Of a DNA stretch of 64,000 bases, positions 31,610 through 42,500 are shown one piece after another. This DNA comes from Cenococcum geophilum 1.58. Lineage: Eukaryota; Ascomycota; Dothideomycetes; Gloniales; Gloniaceae. Every line of letters begins with the position of its first letter. Within the stretch, counting starts at the first letter, position 1. The notes beneath the pieces were generated by a model. That model had not been told where the DNA came from. It saw only the letters and a list, made by a program, of their open reading frames with translations, and searched no databases. The position numbers and the translations under genes were made by a program. The stretch lies in assembly GCA_001692895.1 (NCBI GenBank), contig KV748178.1, positions 5,434,867 through 5,498,866 on the forward strand. The letters run 5' to 3'.

Positions 31610-33850
31610 GATATATAATTAGGAGTTTAGTAATTTAAGGTACTCTTAAGACTAATATCCTTTTACTTTTGTATATAAGATATTTTCTTATTTTTAAAGA
31701 TAATAAAGTCTATTTTCTTCCATTTTAAAGGTTTATATTAAGCTATTTCTTATTAACAATATAGTTAAGCTAGGTTTTTAATAAACTTAACCTAAGCTTT
31801 TTTGTTTTTAAAAGGTGTAAAGAGCGTTTTAGTAATAGTAGCCCGCTCTAGAAGTTTAAATTCCTATCTTAGTAGTGTTAATACCTTAGTTAGGCCCTTT
31901 TTACTAAGCTACTTAGCTATCTTAATCATGTTAATTAAGTCGTGGAATTTATAAATAGCGGTTATTAATTGTTCCCTCTATAACCTTTAATACGTTATAC
32001 TAATATTCCGCTTAATCTCTTTATATTACTAGTATAATTTAATGCCTTTAGCCTTAGTAATGGGGTAGAGGCCTTTACTATAGATAAGGTTTTTATATTC
32101 TTCTCGTTTATTATAAAGCGCTCTAAGCTTAGGGTTATTACGGACTTTTTCTAGCTAGTCGTTATCGAGCTCTATAGGCGCTTATTGATTTTATAATAGC
32201 CCTATTTTCGCAATAGACTTAATAAGAAGATCTTATAAAGGACTTTCTAAAATAAATACTCTGGTAATTACGTGCAATATACGTTAGTATATAATACCTC
32301 TTATATATATTACCAAGATAGCCTATAGTCTGGTTCCGCTCTTCTAGAGTAATAGTATCTATCTATATAATTAATATATAACTAGGTCTAAAGGTAATTA
32401 TTAAGCGGACTTACTATTAATGTCTTTACCTAAAGCCTACCGCAGCTAGTATAGCTCTAGTACCTCCTTAAACCTAGTAATAAGTCCTAGCCGTATAAAT
32501 ATATTATAGTATTTGGCGTATATAAAGGTCTTTTCTTTTTTATAATATTGCCACCCCTAATTATATGGCTGATATTATAGAAGAATAGCTAATTTAGTAC
32601 TTTGTCCTTCTACCTAATATATAGCATATCGCAGTGCGCTAGTACCTTATGGTTAAAAATGTCTTAAATACTTATAAAGTTATCTTAGAATGCGTTTTAA
32701 CTAATACTAATAGCTAAGATATGCGAAATAATATAGAATATAGGAAGGTCTTCTAGACGGAAGGTAAATTTCTTTTTATAGATTTACAGTTAGTAGGATA
32801 TATTGTTTAGATAGAGTATAAAGCTTACGGTTTACTATCTTTTTCTTTATTTTTAATATATTCTAGGTTTATATTTACTATAACCGTACTCTTATTAGAG
32901 TGTTTCTTACTATAAATAACTATAATATTAATATTCTTAAAGTAGACGGCTTTATTGCTCCCTTTAGTACTAGCGCTTTCTACTAGAGCGTCTGGTTTTA
33001 TAGCTATAGCTACGCTAAATAGGAGAAGAAGTAAAATTTAGACTCGAATAAAGCTATAGAGTAGCTTAGTATTGTTAATTTAAAGAGCGTAGAGGATAGT
33101 ATAAAGGTCTTAGACAAATATAGCGTACTTTTCCTTTTACGACTTATTAAGCTTAAGGCTTAGGATCTACTTCTATAGCTATTAGCCTACCTTAAAGGAG
33201 GGGTAGGAACTTATATTGCAAATATTATTAAGGATATTACTATTTATTTAATGGCGTGTAAGGTCTATATAGTATATACTAATTTATTTCTAATAGCTTC
33301 GTACTAAGTTCTCTTTCTTAATTTAAAAATTTCTCTTCCGCTAGCAGAGATATGCTTTAAATACTATTAGGGCATATTTACGCAGCTAATTATCTGCGGT
33401 TTTTTAGGTTTTCTTTTTAATCTTTAGGCAGTACCTAGTTTATAGTAATTAGAGGGTGTAATGGTGGGTTAGTGGAAATTTTTATAATTTACATCTCCCA
33501 GATTTTGTCTTCCCTCTTCTATAGTTTCTTAGTATAAGAAGTATAGTTTAGTTTTATAGGTCCCTCCTTTTCTAATTTAGTAATATCTTTTAGTATTTCC
33601 TTAGCTTTAGAGTCTAATTCTACGTCTAATCTCGCATCTAACTTTACATTAGACTCTGCACCTAATTCCGCATCTAATTCTATATCTAATTTTCTAGAAT
33701 CTAAACCTATACTATTTTCTAAATGAATATATATATATTTAGATTAGTGTCTATATTTAAGTCTAGACTTTAAAGTTATAAATTTAAGTTTTAATAAACG
33801 GCGGCGGCGTAGAGTGCTCCTTTCCTCTCCGTCCTATAAGCTAGAGCAGC
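31610..33850 (-). pseudogene. DUF3435 (FluG-like, tyrosine-recombinase-fold) pseudogene
   Basis: On the minus strand, an N-terminal Leu-Asp/Glu repeat region (33605-33720, 12-bp repeats: LDIELDAELGAE, LDARLDVELDSK) is followed by YLKHISASGREIF, then KYAIFVQDLYTILYAL, LLLLLFSVAIAIKPDALVES with KGSNKAVYFKNINIIVI, KSTVIVNINLEYIKNKEKD, and a C-terminal helical region (YSKGLYPITKAKGIKLY, IYKFHDLINMIKIAKQL). This order matches fungal DUF3435 proteins (…TGARPGALVES…L-YKDI-I…). The Arg of the 'ARPGAL' motif, taken as a catalytic residue in the related Starship captains, is Lys here (codon at 32996-32998). Stops sit at Gln codons and at least one frameshift is needed near 33480. No cargo boundaries are visible, so I do not call it a Starship captain. 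Confidence 0.72.
33605..33720. repeat. 12-bp tandem repeat coding Leu-Asp/Glu-rich segment
   Basis: The motif TCTAATTC(C/T)GCA recurs about nine times with 12-18 base spacing. On the minus strand it codes alternating Leu-Asp-Ala/Ile-Glu-Leu residues at the N-terminus of the DUF3435 pseudogene. Confidence 0.6.
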
Positions 33851-34654
33851 TACTTTAATAGGTGTACTACTATTCTAGTAACAGCGAGTTTGCTAAATAG
33901 GTAAGGTAAGCATTATAGATAAGGATTAAATTATAGGAGAGGAAGTGGAACGAGGATAGTAAAGGAAGAGAGAGAGGAAGTAGAATAAGGGTAGTAAAGG
34001 GAGGAAGTGTAAGGAGAAGGCGAGCAGGCTATTTCTTTAAGTAGACACTGGCTTTTCCACATAGGCTATACTATGTTAAATTAATGTAAGCGCTGACGAG
34101 CTTTGCTAAAGCTAGTGTCCTATTTCTAACCCCTCTAGAATAATAGACAGGGTATAATAGGGATAGGAAGTGCTTAAGTGAATAGAGCTTCTTTAAAGCG
34201 GCGATATGATAGGGTTTAAGTGAGGTGAGAACGCCGCTAAAAGCGGCGGCCAATAACCCCCAAAAATAGATGAATTCCCACCACTATATATATTTAACTA
34301 GTTATTAAAATAAGAAGGGGATAATTACTAAATTACCTTAATTGCTTTCTCTAGCGTCTTAGCTGTTATTTATATTTTCGTAAATATCTTTATACTTATT
34401 AAAAGCCTTAGGATCTATAGGTGCCTTATTAGGTAGATTTTTTTTTAAATAAAAAAAAAGGCAATATAAAATAACTTGCCTAAGCGTAACTAGGGTAAAT
34501 ATTTTATAGAATTATCTCATAAATGGAAGCGAGGTACTCTCACCTTTTTTATCCTCTTTTTAGATATATTACCTATATTTACCTTAAAAGCCATAATTAT
34601 ATAATGTTAAGAAGCCTTTGGTTTTTTAGGGTGTATAGCGTAGAAATTAATATT
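33851..34654. other. spacer with purine-rich tract
   Basis: 33930-34030 is a purine-rich run (GGAAGTGGAACGAGGATAGTAAAGG-type repeats, roughly 30-50 bases each). The open frame at 34071-34253 (minus) has no recognised motif. The remainder is AT-rich with no gene visible. Confidence 0.4.
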
Positions 34655-34800
34655 ATTGGGTAAATCTTAGAATATAATTAAAGTTAATCTTTTAGGCAAC
34701 CTATTCTACTAGTTATATTTATATTATTAACTTCTTATTTACCTATATGCCTAGCCCATTAATAAGCGTACTGTAGTATTTTCTATAAGGCCTTGCTATA
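34655..34800 (+). repeat. LTR fragment related to element C
   Basis: Aligns with the last ~140 bases of the element C LTR (45215-45350): TCTTAGAATATAATTAAAGT versus TCTCAAAATATAATTAGAGT, CTACTAGTTAT, TATGCCTAGCCCATTAATAAG versus TATACCTAGCCTATTAATAAG, TATAAGGC. The upstream part of the LTR is not recognisable, so it is a truncated or highly diverged relic. 34801-35559 beyond it shows nothing identifiable. Confidence 0.55.
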
Positions 34801-35559
34801 ACCTACGTAGAACTAGTAAATACTTACTAAGACTTAAAAGCGCCGTCCTATACGCTATTTAGATATACTAATCTTTATAGCGCAATCCTATACAATTTCC
34901 CTACTATAGTTAGGCTTATAGCTGCTAGCGCCTTACTTAACGCCCTTTTAGGTAGATAATAATAGAATTCTCTGGCGGTAATTTAGAATTATAAACTTTT
35001 TTCCAATGGTAATAGGAACAAAGTTAGGAAATAGATATATTTCTATTATTTTAGGGCTATTAAAAACTATAAGGAGTTTTAGAAGTTATTAGGGGACAAT
35101 AACTTAGGTAGGGAAGGTATATAGTAATATAATTTAGTCCCCTAGATTTAATATACAGATTAGGTATAGCTTTAGAAAAGCTTATATCTTCTATAGTTAT
35201 ATAGATCGGTTTAGAGCCCTAAAGTCTTTAATAACTTAAATTAGACTAATAGACAGACAGTTTCTCTTAATACACTCTTTTCTTCTTTTTTTACTAACTA
35301 CTTTTCTACTAGCTGATTATAGCTAGCCGTACTAACTAACTATATCGTAACTTTCTGTCTAAGATAAACCGTACCCTTTTATAATAGATCCTTTACTTTC
35401 CTAATAGGGTAATAATTATAACTTTAGCTATTCTAAAGCCTTTAATATTTTCTATACTAGATCTAGTATATAACTAACTACTAGCCAATTAAATACCGTC
35501 TATAGATTTTACTTAGTTGTTAATAATATATAAGGTCGTTATAGAGTTAAGAATTATAC

Positions 35560-36300
35560 TATTATAGAAATCGTAATTAGATATAATATAAGCTTTAGCT
35601 TAATAAACTGCAAAGCTTCCTAATAGGTTACTAGGTACGCTCTTCTACTTTATATTATCTAGCTTTTTATTAAATAAGGCTTAATTCCTTAGTTTATTAA
35701 TTAAGGCTTTAAGTTTAGGTTAAAAAAATTAGCAAGGCTCTGCTCTACTAACTATATTTTTAATTTATTTAGTTTTTATCCTAATAGCCGTGTTAACTTA
35801 ATAGGGTAGTAGCACCTCTTATATAGATAAGACCTTTTATATAGAGATAGCGTTATCTATCTCTTCTAATCTATCCTTTTTAAAGACTTTACTTCTAATT
35901 TATCTTCTAATTTAGGCTTATTAATTAGTTCTTCTTTAAAGCTAACTATATAGGATCCTTATTAGGTCCTTACCTTTTAAGCAGACTTTAAGTGATAGTA
36001 ATTTTAGTAGACTTTAATAATGTTATAAAGGGTAGGTAAACGTTCCTTTTTCCACTTAAGTTTCTCTATTTTATTTATCTAGTATTTAACTAGCTTAATA
36101 AGATAGACTTAACAGTATATATAAAATCTTTAACCGATTAATTACTATCTACCTTAGGTAGATTAACCTTCCTATAATCCTTATATACCTTCTTCTATTT
36201 ATAAAGCTACTTTTTAATATTTTAACTCCTTAGAGCCTTCCTTATATTTAAATATTAGGTAGCTAGGTAACCCTTCTAAGTATTATTAGTTAGAGTAATT
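35560..36300 (-). pseudogene. unidentified RIP-broken reading frame
   Basis: A minus-strand frame of about 245 codons in which all interruptions are TAA/TAG. It codes a charged, helical protein (EGLPSYLIFKYKEGSKELKY, KLKWKKERLPTLYNIIKVY, NYYHLKSAQKVRT, EELINKPKLEDKLEVKSLKR). I do not recognise the family. It could be an N-terminal region of a retroelement or of a multi-copy fungal gene. The absence of other frameshifts over this length is the main evidence that it was coding. Confidence 0.4.
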
Positions 36301-36949
36301 ACCTACTTAAGTAAAATAAGGATATTATGGACAGTATTACAGTTAAAGGCGTAATTAATATAGTTATAAGAGATTGTACTAATATATAGGTATGTAGAGA
36401 TCTAAGAGCTGCCTACTCTTTCTTATACTGCTTATCAATATAGTTATTATATTTCCGTAGAGCTTAAAGCTCTTCCTTTTTACTATTATTAAGGGCTTAT
36501 TTGGTAACTTTTTTTAGCCAGGTTAAATCGACTAGGTAAGTGGTTAAAAAACCTACTTAGGCCCACCTAGTGGCTCACGGGCCACCTAGATCAATATCCA
36601 CTTAGTAGGAGTCGTCCGTTTAATAGCCTAGGTAGATTTTAGGCAGGTGGATGGTCTTAGCAGCTAAAAGTCAAGCCCCTATCTGGCTAGGTAGAGTCCT
36701 TATATTAGCCGCGATTATACAGCCAAAAGTAGAATAGACTGCGTAATTTTGGTAAAAATCGCCCACCTAGCAGGTCAAAAGCGCCCAATCTCACTAGTAC
36801 CTCCACTTCTATAGGGGGGGTACTGTTTAACTGCTTGCCTGGCTAGGTCAATTAACTTAACTATATTTTTAATAATTTTTACATAAGTATCGCTATTACG
36901 TGACCTCCAAATATAAAGCCCTAAATATTAATAGCAGTATCTATAAGCC
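36301..36949. other. spacer with a RIP-spared GC-rich patch
   Basis: 36540-36830 retains CpA/TpG and holds several copies of CCACCTAG (for example GCCCACCTAGTGG and GGGCCACCTAG). It lies just upstream of the Harbinger transposase and could contain its terminal region, but I could not find a matching inverted repeat downstream. Confidence 0.35.
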
Positions 36950-38150
36950 TTCTAGCGCTCCTAGCATTAATCCAGATGCTTATAGATTATATAAAAAGCC
37001 TTCCTGCGCCTAATTATAAATGCTAGCAAATTGTTAACCCTCTACGCAGCGAGGTAAGGATGGTAAAACTGCTACTTAGGCCTCCGCAGGCGATTAAGAT
37101 GTTAACCCGGCTTAATTAAGAACTATTTATATTGCTCCTTAATAGGCTTATTAACGAATATAATCTAAGTAGGCAAGAAGGCGTATTAGCGGCTTAGAAG
37201 CTAATGATATTTATAGCTATATATAGAGATGGGCTTAGTTAAAGGCTTGTTGTGTAGGAGTTCCAGCACTCTATATATATAATTAGCTTATAAGCAGTTA
37301 ATATTTAAGTAATATTGGGCTAGAGCTTACCTAAAGTAGAGCCTTTTATAAGGTCCTTAATACTCTATACAAGCTGCGTAGGGATATTGTTAAATTGCCG
37401 CCTAATTAAACGCCCAATTGGGTTGAATCTGATAATAAAATATAGCCCTTTTTTAGTAATTGTATTGGCGCCCTCGATAGCTTATATATTCTAATTTTAG
37501 TACCTAAAGCTAAGTAATCTGTATGGCGAAATAAGAAGGGATTTATATCGCAGAACGTGCTTATAGCATGCGATTTTAATATAAACTTTATCTATATATT
37601 GCCCGGTTAGGAAGGCTCTACGCATAATAGCCGAGTATTTCGTTTCGCTAAAGATTAAGGCTTTAATATACCACTAGGACGATATTATCTAGCTAACGCT
37701 AGATATGCTACGGACGATCCTATAGTTCTTATACCCTATTAAAAGGTTAGATATTATTTAAAGGAGTAAGCTAAAGCGGCCTAAAGGCCTAAGAATAAGT
37801 ATGAGCTATATAACCTACGCCATTTACAGCTAAGGAATGTAATTAAACGGACGTTTAGTGTACTTAAATTATGTTTTCTTATTTTTAATAAGGGCCGCAG
37901 AGGCTATATATAAAAGACGCAGGTTAAGACTATATAGGCGCTTATAGCAGTTTATAACTTTATAAACTAGAATGGCTGTAACCCGCAGGATAAGGACTTT
38001 GGGTATAAAAGCGAGGATAATTTAGATGCCGATAAGTATATTATTTCTACTAATATTAAGGAGTAGGTAATAAGCTAGCGGTATAAGGATATTGTAGATA
38101 TAATATGGGAGTAGTATTAAAGTGTTCTAACTATAAGGGATAAAGGTGGA
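36950..38150 (+). pseudogene. PIF/Harbinger transposase (DDE) pseudogene
   Basis: The N-terminal part holds a helix-turn-helix-like region (LLNRLINEYNLSRQEG … AIYRDGLS-RLVV-EFQHSIYIIS; family: VQERFQHSxxTISR). The DDE nuclease domain follows: CIGALDSLYILILVPKAK, RNKKGFISQNVLIACDFN, GREG-like SRVFRFAKD, YYLANARYA, PY-KVRYYLKE, and a last helix LRHLQLRNVIKRTFSVLK. The three catalytic positions read Asp (37476-37478), Asn (37695-37697, expected Asp) and Lys (37845-37847, expected Glu): two of three have been lost by G-to-A changes. Frame is otherwise open apart from Gln/Trp stops. A cut-and-paste DNA transposase by family; dead here. Terminal inverted repeats were not found, possibly because elements B and C inserted nearby. 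Confidence 0.88.
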
Positions 38151-38299
38151 AGTTAAGGAGGAAGTTAAATCTATAATTTAATTTTAGAGAATCTAGAAAT
38201 ATTTAATATAAAGCTATAGAGGTAATTAATCTATAAGCAAAGCATTTAGGGTATTAAATTAACGTGCAATACTACTAAGAAAAAAGTTATAATAGGTAA

Positions 38300-38502
38300 T
38301 ATTAGGACGCCAAGGTCCTTAGGGCATGTAGTAACATAATAACAGTAATAGGATGCAAAGAGTATCTGGTTCTTAATGAAGTAGAACTATAGAACTAAAT
38401 TCTGCTGTTCTTTAATATGGGGCGACTACGTTTTGTAGGCGCCTTGCCTGCGCCTCGCCTGCGCTAAGCCGGTTATAGCCAGTGCGTCTCTATGGCCTAA
38501 TA
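38300..38502 (-). repeat. 3' LTR of element B (203 bp)
   Basis: Begins TATTAGGACGCCAAGG and ends TCTATGGCCTAATA on the plus strand. Compared with the other LTR it carries several extra A/T at former C/G (for example CATAATAACAG versus CGTAACAACAG) and some the other way. Confidence 0.92.
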
Positions 38503-38742
38503 ATTACCCCCCCCTTCTTAAGCGGCTGTCCTTAGCCGACGCTATTATACAATAGGAGTGCTATTATTGCCCTTTCTTAAATAAAAAGTTTTTTAACAAA
38601 TTTAAGTGAATTAGACAATGTAATAATAGGATAATGTAATAATAGGATAATATAATAATAGGACCTTGTAGAGATCTATAAAGGTAGGAGTTCCCACCTA
38701 GGTAGGATACTAGATTTCCCTTCCTATTTAATTTTAATTTAT

Positions 38743-39564
38743 TCAGCCTGCGACTCGCCTTCTTCTCAACTTCTAATTAATTATAAATTACAAGCGTTAA
38801 GCTACTAGTCCGCCTATTAGTAAACCTTCTGTAAGTATTCTTTATATTAGCTTATAGCTATCGCTAACCCTACTAGGCGCTATTAAAGCTCCCACGCTAC
38901 TTATAAGCTGCTCCCTTAGCCTTACTAGAACCAATCTGCCTCCGCTACGCTAAGCGTGTAGCCACCGCTAGGCGGGCTACCTATAGTAAGCAGGCTAACC
39001 GCAATTACAGGTACTGCTAACGACTAAATAAGTTATACCAACCAGTAAGTTTAAGTGCATTAGTTTAGGTTCTAACGGCTAACAGACTAGGTCCCTAAGG
39101 CCTTCTATAGCCGCCTAAATAAGCTGCTTGCCCTTATTAATAGGGCTAAGCGCCAGCGGGTTACTGGTGGAGATACGGCTAACCTTAACGCTTGCGTTAC
39201 TGCCGTCCAGAAGTCCTTCACGAAGGATATTAAGGCCTTAATGCGCACCGGCGCTAAGTACGGTCTCCGCTAGCGCCTAAAGGGTAAAGACTTTCCCCTA
39301 CTTTAAGTATAGGAATTATAGGCTATCCGTTATACCCTTAAAGGAATTCTTAACGTGATGCGCGCTTTAGTACGTGTTATAGTGTAGGTATTTCGCCGTT
39401 ATAGTATATGCTAATAGTACTTATAGGCTAATATGCCTCCCATTATAAGGGATAAGGAGGAGGATAAGGGTAAGGGGGATAAGGAGGAGGGAGAAGAGGA
39501 TAAGGAGGAGGGAGAGGAGGAGGATAAAGGAGAGGAGGAGAGGGAGGATTCGTTGGAGCTGTAA
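38743..39564 (+). pseudogene. antisense accessory ORF of element B (novel, acidic C-terminus)
   Basis: A single plus-strand frame of 274 codons, in phase from 38743 to TAA at 39562-39564, with internal stops only TAA/TAG at likely Gln positions. The N-terminal half is Ser/Gln/Tyr-rich (QLLINYKLQALSY, RYQSSHATYKLLPQPYQ with stops read as Gln). The middle is helical and basic (AFYSRLNKLLALINRAKR, NACVTAVQKSFTKDIKALM, RTGAKYGLR, LKGILNVMRALVRVIV). The C-terminus is a Lys/Glu/Asp/Gly repeat (DKEEGEEDKEEGEEED). It ends 16 bases from the pol stop (39581-39583), so the two genes converge tail to tail. It lies inside the LTRs and opposite to gag-pol. No known retroelement domain is recognised. It may be an accessory protein or a captured gene. 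The start codon is not identifiable. Confidence 0.65.
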
Positions 39565-39580
39565 AGTAGTTGTATTTCTA

Positions 39581-42500
39581 TCAGCGTTCTACTATTACTT
39601 TACCATTACTCTGCCGTCGTCCCGCTAGTAGGATATAGTCCCGGTTATAATTAAAAGTTTTTTATTCTCTTACCTACTTTCTTTTCCGTTTGCCCCTTAG
39701 GGTAAAGTAACTATTATATATCTCCTTTACGTCCTTATTAACGTCCTCTACTAGGACCTATTTATTATATTCTTTTAGCCAGCCTTTTTACTTAACTAGG
39801 TACTATAGGGTCTGGTTACATCCCTTCCTTCTATATATTTCTTCTACCTTATACTAATCCTCTTAGTCCTTTTTATTGTTTAGCTTAATAGGCCCAGGTA
39901 AAGGGTCTCTAGTAGCGCCCTTACGTTATTTATATAGCTCTAGTAAGCTAATATAGAATACTAGGTGGATACGGTAGGACGTAGGTAGATATAGCCGGTA
40001 CGCTTACTTTCTAACTAGTTTAGCTATACTAAAAGGTCTAATAAAGCGTGCTGTAAGCTTCTTACTTAGCCTTTTTAGTTTAAGGTTCTTAATTAATAGT
40101 AAAACTAGATCCCCTACTTTATATGCCTGTGGTTAGTAATAACGATTATAGTATTTCGCCTACACCTTAGCGGCGTATTCCTAGCGTTTTACTAGCGCTT
40201 CGCGTTTAAGGGATATCCTTTTAATTTTTTTAGAGGCGGCTAGAACAGAACTACTATCGTCCGCTTTAACCTCGTATTCTAGATATAGGTAAAACCTATA
40301 GTAGGTATAGAACGGGCTTATACCTATTATACTATATTTAGTATTATTATAGGCAAATTTAGCTAGCAATAAAAGGCCTACCTAGTTACTCTGCTTTTTG
40401 TTACAGAATATACGGAGGTAATATTTTAGGGTTTAGTTCTAGCGTTCTATTTACCCATCTATTTACGGGTAAAAGGCCGTACTTAGCCTACGTTTTATCT
40501 TTATAGTAAAGCATAGCTCCAACTAGAACTTACTGGTAAAAATACTGCTATAATTAGATATAATCCCTCTAGGGGCTCCAAAACGGCGTACTACTTCGTT
40601 AAGAAAGAGATCCGTAAGTTTGGTTATAGTAATAGTTTTTACTATAGGCAGATATAAGGCCATCTTAGTATAGCGGTTAACTATTACGCATATCTTATTA
40701 TATACCTTATCGCCTTATCTACTAGGCGGTAGGCCTATAATAAAGTCTATTATAATCTCCTACCACGGCTAATCCGGGTAAGGTAGCGCTTAGAGCTCGC
40801 TATAAGGGCGATATTAAGGCGCACGTATACGCTAGTATAGATTATAGGTAGAGATATAGTTTATAACGTCCGCAGTTATACTAGGCCAGTAGTACTTACG
40901 CGAGAGTAGATTTAGGGTCTTTTTCTCCCTAAAGTGGCCAGCTAAGGCATTATTATAGTAGATCTATAGGAGTTTTGCACGAACTACTAGGTCTAGGGGC
41001 ATATATAGCCTCCCGCGGTGATAAAGTAGTCTAGTGGAATTAAACTGCCACACTGGCTTCAAGCAGGCGCGTTAATAGCGTCTCACCGTATCTACGCTGT
41101 TGCTGCGCTTTTACAATATAAAGTTATCTATAGTTTAAAGTCCTTTAATAAGCTTAATAACTATTTCCGTACTAGACTCGTAGGCACTCTCTTAAGCGCT
41201 TACTACTCTAACTTAGGTCCTTATTATACACTGCTTAACGGCATACGTATAGGTTGCCTAGTTAAACCGTAATACTATATTGCTTAGGCGTACCTCCGTT
41301 AGGTCGCCAGCTTATAGCTATAAAAGTAACACCTCTGTAAAAGGCTCGCTTTCCTATATACCTAATAGGACTTTTACCTTAAGTTAGTGGCCCTGCATTC
41401 CTAAAGTCCTTTAAAGCAGTAGTAGTATAGTATTTTCTTCTAGCAGACCCCCTACGCCTAGGGGTTACCTTAACGGCGCGTCTGCGGGGTTCATTTTTCC
41501 CACCCTATACTTAATAATAAAGTCATAGGCAGCCAGGGTTATAGCCTATCTGGCTTACCGTCCATTAAGGGCTTTTACTTTTATAAAACCCTTTAGATTA
41601 TTATAATCTAAGAGCACTTCTAAGCGGCTTAATAGCCCCTTAATATAGTATCTCCAATGCTTAAAAGCCTTTACGATAGCTAGTAGCTCCTAATTATAGG
41701 TCTTATAATTACGCTCTACTGGCGAAAGCTTCCTAGACTAAAAGGCTATTAGATGCTAAAGGCCGTCTTTAAATAGCTATAATATAATTACTGCTAGGCC
41801 TTATATTAAGGTATCCGTCTCTAACTAAGTTAGTAGGCCTGGCGTATAGTATTATAGGAGCGGCGCCGTTATAAAGGCGTCGCAGAGCCGGCGCATCGCC
41901 TGCTCCGCCTCCTCTAGCCAGCTAAAAGGCCTAGCTTTACGGCCGTTCTTTACTCCCTTTAGGAGATTAGTAATAGGCTTTATAATAGCAGAGTATTTAT
42001 AGATAAACCAACAATAGAAGTTGGTAAAACCTAAAAAGACCTAGATATCCCTATAGGATTAAGGGCTCTCCTACTTAGTAATAGCTTCTACCCGGCTAGG
42101 ATCCATCGCTACGCCTTTAGGGCTAATAATATATCCTAGGAATTTAATCTCCTATACGCCAAACTTGCACTTCTTAAGGTTTGTATATAGTTGGTATTAT
42201 TATAACCTACGCAGCACTTCTACTATATAGCGCCAATGTTCCTCTAGATTTTTAGAGAAAATTAGAATATTATTAAGGTAAACTATATAGAAGACGTTTA
42301 CCAGTCCTAACAAGGCCCAATTAATATAGCCCTAAAAGGTTACTAGTTTGTTAGTTAGCCTAAAAGGCAAAACTAAGTACTTAAAGTGGCCGTAGCGCGT
42401 GCGGAACGCCGTCTTCTACTTATTACTACGACAGATACAAAGACGGTAATACGCATGCGTTAGGTCCAGCTTAGTAAAGATCTTAAAACCTACTAAGCGG

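Noticed and set aside
31610-33850. Starship giant element captain
   Set aside because: The DUF3435 domain is present but no Starship termini, cargo or boundaries can be seen, and the family includes many non-captain proteins.
34071-34253. Minus-strand 60-residue frame
   Set aside because: No motif, no neighbouring support; could be a fragment but cannot be supported.
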